A stretch of 17,260 nucleotides of DNA, from positions 1 through 17,260 of the forward strand of contig JAKAMJ010000003.1 in assembly GCA_021812955.1 (NCBI GenBank), given 5' to 3'. Each line of letters starts with the position of its first letter. Positions within the stretch are counted from its first letter, which is position 1. The notes beneath the pieces are model-generated. The model saw only the letters and a program-made list of their open reading frames with translations. It searched no databases and had not been told where the DNA came from. Origin of the DNA: a bacterium. Its GTDB lineage: Bacteria; Patescibacteriota; Minisyncoccia; Phycocordibacterales; Phycocordibacteraceae. Positions 12,296-17,260 of the stretch are shown piece after piece. Both the position numbers and the translations under genes were made by a program.

Positions 12296-13498
12296 ATGCG
12301 GCGCATATTCCCCTATCTGGGCATCCTTTGCGCGCTGGCCGTCGGGATCGTCCTGTATGAATACCCGGTCGGACCGGCTTCCCGCGCGGTTTCGGTTTCG
12401 CCGGCCGCGTCTTCCACCGTTGTGGTGGTTCCGAGCCTGTTCCATCAAGACTCGCCTGCGGCATACGAATCAGCGCACGCAAGCCCGGCGAGCCAGGCGG
12501 GCTCGACAAGCCCAGCGAGCTTGAGCCATGGCCAGGTTGCGCCGCGCGAGGGTGCGCCGGTTACGCGGCAGCAGTCTCCAGCGCCGGCCGCACCAGAAAA
12601 GAGCGCGAACGTTTCCACGCCTCCGGTTTCTCCGGTCGCGCAGGCTCCGGCACCCGCGCCAGCTGCCGAGCAGGCGTCTCCCGATAGCGCTTCATCGGCG
12701 TTGCGCGCCGCACTCGTGAATATCCTGTGCTACGCGCCAGCCGGCAGCCAGCTCCACTCCATTTCTGGAAGCGGCGTGTTCATCGATTCAAAGGGCATAA
12801 TCCTCACCAACGCGCACATCGCGCAATATTTCCTACTGTCTGACCGCGGGGTTTCCTGCACCATCCGGACCGGCAGCCCCGCCACGGATGCATATAAGGC
12901 CTCTCTTATCTTCATCTCTCCGGCATGGCTCCATGCAAACTCGACGGTGCTCACGCAGAATCTGCCGACCGGCACCGGCGAATACGACTTCGCGCTCCTC
13001 GCGGTCACCTCGAGCGCGACCGATGCGCCGCTTCCTGCGGCTTTCCCGGCCGTGTCGCTGGCGAATCAGCCGCCAGCAGTCGATACGCCTGTAGTCATCG
13101 CCTCTTTTGGCGCTCAATTCCTGTCGAGTAGCCAGATACGTTCCGGCCTGTCCCCCACGCTGGTGTTCGGCTCGGTAAAGAGCGTGTTCACGTTCGGCAC
13201 CAACACGGTAGACGTCTTCTCGCTCGGAGGCTCTGCCGCCGCGCAGGAGGGCTCTTCGGGCGGCGGAGTCGCGGACGCTTCCGGGTCGCTCGTCGGCACG
13301 CTCACGACGAGCACGGTCACCGGTGCGACCGATACGCGCGTCCTGAGCGCCATCACGGCCTCCTATATTCGCTCAGAATACGCAAGCGAGATGGGCGAAC
13401 CGCTCGATTCCCTGCTCTCCCAACCAACGGCAACGTCTGTTAACGATTTTTCGAGCCAGATTTCTCCCCTAGAATCAATCATCACCGCCAGTATCTAG
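12296..13498 (+). CDS. Membrane-anchored trypsin-like serine protease
   Basis: 400 residues. An N-terminal signal anchor (about 4-22) is followed by a low-complexity Pro/Ala/Ser linker (about 30-135), so the catalytic domain is probably outside the membrane. The protease domain (about 136-370) shows the chymotrypsin/HtrA-like triad: His174 in LTNAHIA, Asp231 in GEYDFALLAV and Ser321 in EGSSGGGV. Only one further domain-free segment follows, with no PDZ domain, unlike DegP/HtrA. Target proteins are unknown. The stop codon is directly adjacent to the 3' end of the convergent tRNA-Pro. The start ATG 12296 lies 6 nt after TAGCGT, so the mRNA may be leaderless. Confidence 0.88.
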   Translation: MRRIFPYLGILCALAVGIVLYEYPVGPASRAVSVSPAASSTVVVVPSLFHQDSPAAYESAHASPASQAGSTSPASLSHGQVAPREGAPVTRQQSPAPAAPEKSANVSTPPVSPVAQAPAPAPAAEQASPDSASSALRAALVNILCYAPAGSQLHSISGSGVFIDSKGIILTNAHIAQYFLLSDRGVSCTIRTGSPATDAYKASLIFISPAWLHANSTVLTQNLPTGTGEYDFALLAVTSSATDAPLPAAFPAVSLANQPPAVDTPVVIASFGAQFLSSSQIRSGLSPTLVFGSVKSVFTFGTNTVDVFSLGGSAAAQEGSSGGGVADASGSLVGTLTTSTVTGATDTRVLSAITASYIRSEYASEMGEPLDSLLSQPTATSVNDFSSQISPLESIITASI

Positions 13499-13569
13499 TC
13501 GGGCCGCCGGGAATCGAACCCGGTCTGCGTGCTCCCAAAGCACGTGTACTACCAGCATACTCCGGCCCG
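13499..13569 (-). tRNA. tRNA-Pro (anticodon UGG)
   Basis: The acceptor CGGGCCG pairs with CGGCCCG. The anticodon stem CGTGC/GCACG encloses loop TTTGGGA with anticodon TGG. The T arm CCGGG/CCCGG has loop TTCGATT. The D loop is short. The discriminator is A and no CCA is encoded. It starts 12 nt after the yraN stop, so cotranscription with yraN is likely. Confidence 0.94.
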
Positions 13570-13581
13570 CTGCTGCTCACT

Positions 13582-13977
13582 CTACACTATCTGGGGCAGG
13601 TAGCGCACTCTTGCTACGCCGTCCCGCTTGCGCAGCCACACGAGGCAACCGTCTACCTGCCACTCCCCTTCCCAGTCGTTTTCCAGCGCGTACCACTCTC
13701 CGGTCCGGGCGACCTTGCGGATTTTCGCCGCGTGGAGGTTCAAGGACGGGTCATATTCATCTCGTCTGCTTTCCGCTTCGGGCAGCTCGCAGACCGTGTT
13801 CGTCTTCACCTCGACGAAGTGCAGGACATCCCCTTTCTCTGCGATTATGTCGAGCTCGCCCGTCTTGCGGGCGACATTTCGCTCTCGGATGCGGAATCCA
13901 TGCCTCCGAAGATACTCGGCGGCTACCATTTCGCCCAAGTTTCCGACCTCTTTGTGCGTCTTAGAGGAAATATCCAC
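13582..13977 (-). CDS. yraN: YraN/UPF0102 family endonuclease-like protein
   Basis: 131 residues, near the usual 110-130. The conserved start block is GNLGEMVAAEYLRRHGFRIRERN (residues about 12-34). The core GELDIIAEKGDVLHFVEVKT (about 40-59) matches a PD-(D/E)XK nuclease fold, with Asp43, Glu56 and Lys58 as the likely metal site. The function is uncertain; Holliday-junction or DNA-repair roles are suggested by fold only. The start is a GTG (13977), because the conserved GNLGE block must be included and no ATG lies upstream of it in frame. It runs into tRNA-Pro on the same strand. Confidence 0.9.
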   Translation of the reverse strand: MDISSKTHKEVGNLGEMVAAEYLRRHGFRIRERNVARKTGELDIIAEKGDVLHFVEVKTNTVCELPEAESRRDEYDPSLNLHAAKIRKVARTGEWYALENDWEGEWQVDGCLVWLRKRDGVARVRYLPQIV

Positions 13978-14053
13978 GGCTTTTTAATAGATGGCTTATT
14001 TGCTAAGTATTTTCTCGGACCGGCCTCGTACCAGCATAGCAGACAGCCGTCTT

Positions 14054-14083
14054 TTATCCCCACTATCCACAGACTTATGCACT
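14054..14083 (+). other. Cluster of three DnaA-box-like 9-mers beside an AT-rich stretch
   Basis: TTATCCCCA (14054), CTATCCACA (14063) and TTATGCACT (14075) each match TTATNCACA at 8 of 9 positions, in the same orientation, within 30 bp. An AT-rich stretch (about 13981-14017) lies upstream. The yraN-to-tRNA gap 13978-14306 otherwise holds the terminator and the hairpin array listed separately. Confidence 0.35.
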
Positions 14084-14099
14084 TTTTAACGATGTCTCA

Positions 14100-14139
14100 A
14101 AAAGCAACGCGGCGGCCATACGGCCGCCGCGTTGCTTTT
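14100..14139. terminator. 18-bp perfect hairpin upstream of yraN
   Basis: 14100-14117 pairs with 14122-14139. The loop is ATAC on plus and GTAT on minus. On minus the right arm ends in GCTTTTTGAG, suiting termination of the tRNA-Arg/tRNA-Gly transcript. Confidence 0.75.
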
Positions 14140-14142
14140 GAC

Positions 14143-14162
14143 TCTGGTGCGGGCAGGGAGAA
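14143..14162 (-). repeat. 20-bp exact copy of the tRNA-Gly(GCC) 3' end
   Basis: Identical to 14305-14324. On minus it contains the T-arm 3' strand, the acceptor 3' strand, the discriminator A, CCA and the two following bases. The copies are in direct orientation, 162 bp apart. Confidence 0.85.
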
Positions 14163-14178
14163 CCGCGATTACGCTTTC

Positions 14179-14303
14179 GGTCACGGATAATTCCCTCGCC
14201 GTCGCTCGGGAATTTCCGCGACCCCGGCTCGCCATGCTCGCTGCTGCTCGCATATGGCTGCGCCCTCCGATTCTCCCTGCCCGGGCCCATCCTCACTTCG
14301 TTC
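14179..14303. repeat. Tandem stem-loop array downstream of tRNA-Gly(GCC)
   Basis: Hairpin 1: 14179-14195 pairs imperfectly with 14208-14223, with 12-nt loop GAGCGACGGCGA on minus. Hairpin 2: 14231-14237 pairs with 14250-14258 (2-nt bulge), with 12-nt loop GAGCAGCAGCGA. Hairpin 3: 14266-14283 pairs perfectly over 18 bp with 14312-14329, the 3' half of the tRNA itself. Its 28-nt loop contains GAACGAAGTGAG (14292-14303, minus strand). The loops share a GARC...G-GAG-like pattern while the arms differ. Confidence 0.6.
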
Positions 14304-14306
14304 GTC

Positions 14307-14380
14307 TGGTGCGGGCAGGGAGAATCGGACTCCCGTCTCGTCCTTGGCAAGGACGTGTTCTACCACTAAACCATGCCCGC
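14307..14380 (-). tRNA. tRNA-Gly (anticodon GCC), CCA encoded
   Basis: The acceptor GCGGGCA pairs with TGCCCGC. The D arm contains GTTTAGTGGTAGAAC. The anticodon stem CGTCC/GGACG encloses loop TTGCCAA with anticodon GCC. The T arm GGGAG/CTCCC has loop TCCGATT. The discriminator is A (14310), followed by an encoded CCA (14309-14307), unlike the other three tRNAs here. It lies 77 nt after tRNA-Arg on the same strand. Its 3' half is complementary to 14266-14283 downstream, which could compete with folding. Confidence 0.95.
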
Positions 14381-14457
14381 GTGTGGGCATGATAACACGC
14401 TCCCTACCCTCTTTACCAGGGGCTTAAACGGCAGCCCCCATTTTAAGTTCGGCATTG

Positions 14458-14530
14458 TGCGCCCGGTAGGACTCGAACCTACAACCTCTTGGTCCGAAGC
14501 CAAGCGCTCTATCCTTTGAGCTACGGGCGC
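14458..14530 (-). tRNA. tRNA-Arg (anticodon UCG)
   Basis: The acceptor GCGCCCG pairs with CGGGCGC. The D arm is GCTCAAAGGATAGAGC. The anticodon stem CTTGG/CCAAG encloses loop CTTCGGA with anticodon TCG, reading CGA. The T arm GTAGG/CCTAC has loop TTCGAGT. The discriminator is A and CCA is not encoded. It is first in a two-tRNA transcript. Confidence 0.95.
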
Positions 14531-14541
14531 GTAGTGAGGAA

Positions 14542-14550
14542 ACAATACCA
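14542..14550 (-). promoter_or_regulatory. Extended -10 of the tRNA-Arg/tRNA-Gly transcript
   Basis: On minus, TGG-TATTGT ends 11 nt before the tRNA-Arg 5' end. There is no clear -35. Confidence 0.5.
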
Positions 14551-14666
14551 CATATCTTTGTATTGTTGTTCTCCGAACGAGCGTCCGTATCGAGTCTGAG
14601 AAGATACGGGCGCAAGTGGAGCGCCTAGTAAGAAGAGTACCTTTGTTTCTTGTGCTCATCAAGCGG

Positions 14667-14675
14667 TGGTATTAT
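14667..14675 (+). promoter_or_regulatory. Extended -10 of cca
   Basis: TGG-TATTAT, 7 nt before the cca ATG. A weak TTCTTG at 14647-14652 is 17 nt upstream. Predicted leaderless. Confidence 0.5.
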
Positions 14676-14682
14676 CAGGCAT

Positions 14683-16146
14683 ATGTTACACAGGATTCCC
14701 CACGAGGTGCGTAAGGTGAGCGAGGCACTTCGGTCGGCCGGTTTCGAGTCCTATCTGGTGGGCGGCTGCGTCAGGGACCTCATTCTCAACAAAATCCCGA
14801 AGGATTGGGACGTTACCACGAACGCCACTCCGGAGCAGATCCAGGCCGTATTTCCTGATTCTTTTTATGAAAACGATTTCGGGACCGTAGGAGTGAAAAC
14901 AGGAAGCGACGACCAGCGCGTGGCAATCATCGAAGTGACGCCCTACCGCACCGAGTCCGGGTACTCGGACAAACGCCGGCCGGATAGCGTCACCTTCGGC
15001 ACCTCCCTGCTCGAAGACCTGGCCCGGCGCGACTTCACGGTGAACGCGATGGCGCTTGATGACGCTCAAGGACAAATAATCGACCCCTACGGAGGTGAAA
15101 AGGACATAAAGGACAAGATGATCCGCACGGTCGGGAGTGCCCGTGACCGCTTTAACGAAGACGCGTTGCGCATGTTGCGAGCAGTGCGTTTTGTCGCAGA
15201 GCTCGATTTTGGCATCGATGGCGAGGCCGCGGCGGCGATAAGCGAAAATAATGAGCATTTAAGCCACGTTTCACGTGAAAGGGTCCGGGACGAGTTCGTT
15301 CGCATCCTTAATTCAGACAAGCCAATGAGCGCGCTCGTGCTCGCATGGCAGCTTGGGGTTCTTCCTTTCATTTCCCAGTATCTCGTGAACGGCGTTGGAG
15401 TCGAGCAGAACCAGGCGCACAGTTTCGATGTGTTTGAGCATCTCCTTCGCGCCGTGCAACACGCTGCAGACAAGGGCTGGAGCCTAGAGGTACGCCTCGC
15501 AGCTCTTTTCCACGATATCGGCAAGCCAGAGGCACGCCGCTGGTCTGAGGATAAGAAAGAGTGGACCTTCTACGGGCACGAGGTGGTAGGTTCACGTGTA
15601 ACAAGAAAGGCGCTGGAGGATTTACGCTTTCCACGGGAAACAATCGAAAAAGTAGTGAAGCTTGTGAGATGGCACATGTTCTTTTCCGATCCGGACCAGA
15701 TAACGCTCTCTGCGGTGCGAAGAATGATTGCAAATGTGGGAGAAGAGAACATATGGGATCTTCTCGATTTGCGCATCTGCGACCGTGTAGGCACAGGAAG
15801 GCCAAAGGAACAGCCGTTCAGATTCCGCAAATATAAGGCGATGGTCGAGCAGGCTCTTCGAGACCCTGTCTCGGTGAAGATGCTCAAGACAGACGGGGGA
15901 CACATTATGGAGATGTTCCACGTGAACCCGGGGCCTAAGATAGGCTATGTACTAAACGCGCTCCTGGAGGATGTGCTTGATGACACCGGCCTGAACACAC
16001 GAGAGTATCTGGACCGGAAAACTGCAGAATTACTAGCTATGCCGGAGGACGTCTTGCGTGGATTGGGCGAAGCGGGGAAAAAGCGAAGAGAAGAGGCTGA
16101 AACTGAAGAAATACAAAGCATTTTGGAAAAGCACCACGTGGACTAG
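14683..16146 (+). CDS. cca: tRNA nucleotidyltransferase (CCA-adding) with HD domain
   Basis: 487 residues. The nucleotidyltransferase head has LVGGCVRD (25-32) and the metal-binding pair Asp41/Asp43 in DWDVTT. RRDFTVNAMA (115-124) and RFNEDALRMLRAVRF (156-170) follow and are typical of CCA-adding/poly(A) polymerase class II proteins. An HD domain follows (FHDIGK, His277-Asp278). CCA addition fits the need here, since three of the four tRNA genes lack an encoded CCA. The ATG 14683 fits the extended -10 7 nt upstream; an in-frame GTG at 14650 would overlap the promoter. Several CACGTG palindromes fall inside the gene, partly through codons (TCA, CGT, GTA, ACA) that are uncommon in the neighbouring genes. 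Confidence 0.93.
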   Translation: MLHRIPHEVRKVSEALRSAGFESYLVGGCVRDLILNKIPKDWDVTTNATPEQIQAVFPDSFYENDFGTVGVKTGSDDQRVAIIEVTPYRTESGYSDKRRPDSVTFGTSLLEDLARRDFTVNAMALDDAQGQIIDPYGGEKDIKDKMIRTVGSARDRFNEDALRMLRAVRFVAELDFGIDGEAAAAISENNEHLSHVSRERVRDEFVRILNSDKPMSALVLAWQLGVLPFISQYLVNGVGVEQNQAHSFDVFEHLLRAVQHAADKGWSLEVRLAALFHDIGKPEARRWSEDKKEWTFYGHEVVGSRVTRKALEDLRFPRETIEKVVKLVRWHMFFSDPDQITLSAVRRMIANVGEENIWDLLDLRICDRVGTGRPKEQPFRFRKYKAMVEQALRDPVSVKMLKTDGGHIMEMFHVNPGPKIGYVLNALLEDVLDDTGLNTREYLDRKTAELLAMPEDVLRGLGEAGKKRREEAETEEIQSILEKHHVD

Positions 16147-16306
16147 TTTCCACGTGTAACGGGGCCGCCTGACTTTGCTCATGGAAAATAACAAAACCGC
16201 CCGAGTGGCCAGAAGCAAATTAAGAGGCAAGGGGGTACTGTTGATGGTGCTTCCAGCCCGAGATGTTTGGGGCGGTTTGTTTATGGGTGCGCTTTCACGT
16301 GAACCG
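15267..16306. repeat. Cluster of six CACGTG palindromes resembling parS sites
   Basis: The CACGTG cores start at 15272, 15593, 15919, 16135, 16151 and 16296. The 16-mers best matching the ParB site TGTTTCACGTGAAACA or its C-variant are CGTTTCACGTGAAAGG (13/16), AGGTTCACGTGTAACA (13/16) and TGTTCCACGTGAACCC (14/16 to the C-variant). The other three match less well. Elsewhere in the window CACGTG was seen only in the tRNA-Pro anticodon stem. Confidence 0.5.
16190..16281. other. Structured intergenic element after cca
   Basis: AAACCGCCC (16194-16202) pairs with GGGCGGTTT (16270-16278), extended by AAC/GTT (16190-16192 with 16279-16281) across a one-base bulge. Inside, GGC/GCC and GAAGCA/TGCTTC (16212-16217 with 16248-16253) form a second helix. 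T-rich sequence follows on both strands. It could be a long-loop bidirectional terminator for cca and xth, or a small structured RNA. The rest of the 16147-16504 gap holds two CACGTG sites, a small GGCG-GAT-CGCC stem and the repeats at 16464. No gene is seen. Confidence 0.45.
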
Positions 16307-16463
16307 TACCGTTGTGGCTTGTAGGGCGGATCGCCGCCGAGCGTTGGTAGGCTTTTGTGGTCGCGCTGATGTCTGATGATGGGAAAGAGCTATAAAGAAC
16401 ACCGTTCGGCAGTGCTTCTTACCGGAGTAACAAGCGCTGCCTCTGAGGTAGATACTAGCGCGT

Positions 16464-16507
16464 TAAAGGACAGTGTAAAGGACAAGCCTGTGGATAAGTG
16501 TCCTTTA
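16464..16507. repeat. TAAAGGACA repeats around a perfect DnaA box
   Basis: TAAAGGACA occurs at 16464-16472 and 16476-16484, with the inverse TGTCCTTTA at 16499-16507. The 14-nt loop between the last two contains TGTGGATAA (16489-16497), the complement of the DnaA box TTATCCACA. The right arm includes the xth stop codon, so the stem may also act as a 3'-end structure of xth. Confidence 0.5.
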
Positions 16508-17260
16508 GGAAAGCGTGATGGAGATGGGGCAGTGGTCGGAGCCGTAGATGCTCGGGTGTACCTCGGCTTTCTTTAGGTTTTTCAACAGTTCTTGAGCGAC
16601 GAAAAAGTAGTCGAGACGCCAGCCGACGTTGCGATCGCGGGCGCGGGTCTGCATATCCCAGAAGGTGTAGGCCTCTTTGGTCTGTGGGTGGAAATGGCGG
16701 AATGAGTCCGCATAACCGGCGCTCTCCACTTCATCTATCCAGGCGCGCTCCTCGGGGAGGAAGCCGGTGTCTTCCTTGTGCGCTTCCGGCCGGGCCAGGT
16801 CTATCGCTTCGTGCGCAGTGTTTACGTCGCCGCAGAAGATGACCGGCTTTTTCTTGCGCAGCTTCTCTGCGAACGCGAGAAAGGCGTCATAGAAGCGGAG
16901 CTTGTAGTCGAGGCGCTCGGGGCCCATGCCCCCGTTCGGGAAGTAGGCGTTCAGCAGCCAGAAATCCTCATATTCTGCGCCGATAGTGCGGCCTTCCTGA
17001 TCGAATTCCTTGATGCCCATGCCGTAAATGACGCTCAAGGGCTCGACTTTGGAGTAAAGAGCGACGCCGCTGTAGCCCTTGCGCACTTGGCTGGAGGAGA
17101 AGAACGCGGAATAGCCGGCAGGGGAGAGGAACTCTTCGGAGAGCTGCTCGGGCGAGGCTTTGGTCTCTTGGAGGCAGAAGATGTCGGGTTTCGTGCTCTT
17201 CAGGAAGGATTCCCAATAGCCATCCTTCGCAAGCGAGCGCAAACCGTTCACATTCCACGA
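16505..17260 (-). CDS. xth: Exodeoxyribonuclease III (5' end outside window)
   Basis: 251 visible residues of the EEP superfamily. The frame is open to the window edge, beginning SWNVNGLRS, so the true start (usually a few residues upstream, in a context like MKIISWNVNG) is not seen. Catalytic and metal-site motifs are present: N of WNVNGLRS, Glu in IFCLQETKA, GDVNTAHEAIDL, the RLDYFFV block and SDHCPI at the end. ExoIII cleaves at abasic sites and acts as a 3'-5' exonuclease and 3'-phosphatase in base-excision repair. It is convergent with cca. Confidence 0.94.
   Translation of the reverse strand, partial: SWNVNGLRSLAKDGYWESFLKSTKPDIFCLQETKASPEQLSEEFLSPAGYSAFFSSSQVRKGYSGVALYSKVEPLSVIYGMGIKEFDQEGRTIGAEYEDFWLLNAYFPNGGMGPERLDYKLRFYDAFLAFAEKLRKKKPVIFCGDVNTAHEAIDLARPEAHKEDTGFLPEERAWIDEVESAGYADSFRHFHPQTKEAYTFWDMQTRARDRNVGWRLDYFFVAQELLKNLKKAEVHPSIYGSDHCPISITLS

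Noticed and set aside
14026..14046. Possible tRNA-Pro remnant sharing TACCAGCATA with the tRNA-Pro D arm
   Set aside because: Only 10 bases match and no other tRNA part is present.
15588..15603. CACGTG sites as simple consequences of conserved protein motifs in cca
   Set aside because: SRE and FHV motifs allow many codons; CACGTG also occurs outside the gene at 16151 and 16296, so coding constraint alone does not explain the cluster.

Overview
The window looks like a GC-rich, very compact bacterial chromosome of the Candidate Phyla Radiation (Patescibacteria, probably a Parcubacteria/Kaiserbacteria-like lineage). This is an inference. It rests on short intergenic gaps, almost no Shine-Dalgarno sequences, a PilB without its zinc tetracysteine, a NusA starting MIDLKT, tRNA genes that mostly lack an encoded CCA, and a gene set limited to housekeeping functions plus a type IV pilus cluster. 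No named organism can be assigned from the sequence alone.

Left part (1-6120): a type IV pilus/pseudopilus cluster on the minus strand, pilB - pilC - large prepilin (cut by the window edge). A plus-strand AAA/DUF4143 ATPase of lower GC lies between pilB and pilC, bracketed by a 12-bp direct repeat and two related hairpins, as if inserted. A 108-nt region that can fold into a long hairpin lies between that gene and pilB.

Middle (6176-12167): housekeeping genes on the plus strand. These are nusA; ppa - small membrane protein - clpP; a hicB-hicA toxin-antitoxin pair followed by a second, diverged copy of the clpP 3' end; rny (RNase Y); and an HU-family DNA-binding protein. A small unknown gene on the minus strand lies between hicA and rny and has an eight-G tract in its Shine-Dalgarno position.

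Right part (12187-17260): tRNA-Gly(UCC), a membrane-anchored trypsin-like protease, tRNA-Pro(UGG), yraN, tRNA-Gly(GCC), tRNA-Arg(UCG), the tRNA nucleotidyltransferase cca, and exonuclease III (cut by the window end). Downstream of tRNA-Gly(GCC) lies a tandem array of stem-loops that includes direct and inverted copies of the tRNA 3' end. Six CACGTG palindromes resembling ParB-binding parS sites fall within about 1 kb across cca and the following intergenic region. Near-consensus DnaA boxes lie on both sides of cca, so an origin/centromere-proximal position is possible.

Two window-wide patterns stand out. Most genes have an extended -10 element (TGn-TAnnnT) ending 6-9 nt before the start codon, which predicts leaderless mRNAs. 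Most intergenic gaps hold a long, nearly perfect hairpin closed by a three-base GNA loop, which appears to be the local intrinsic terminator.
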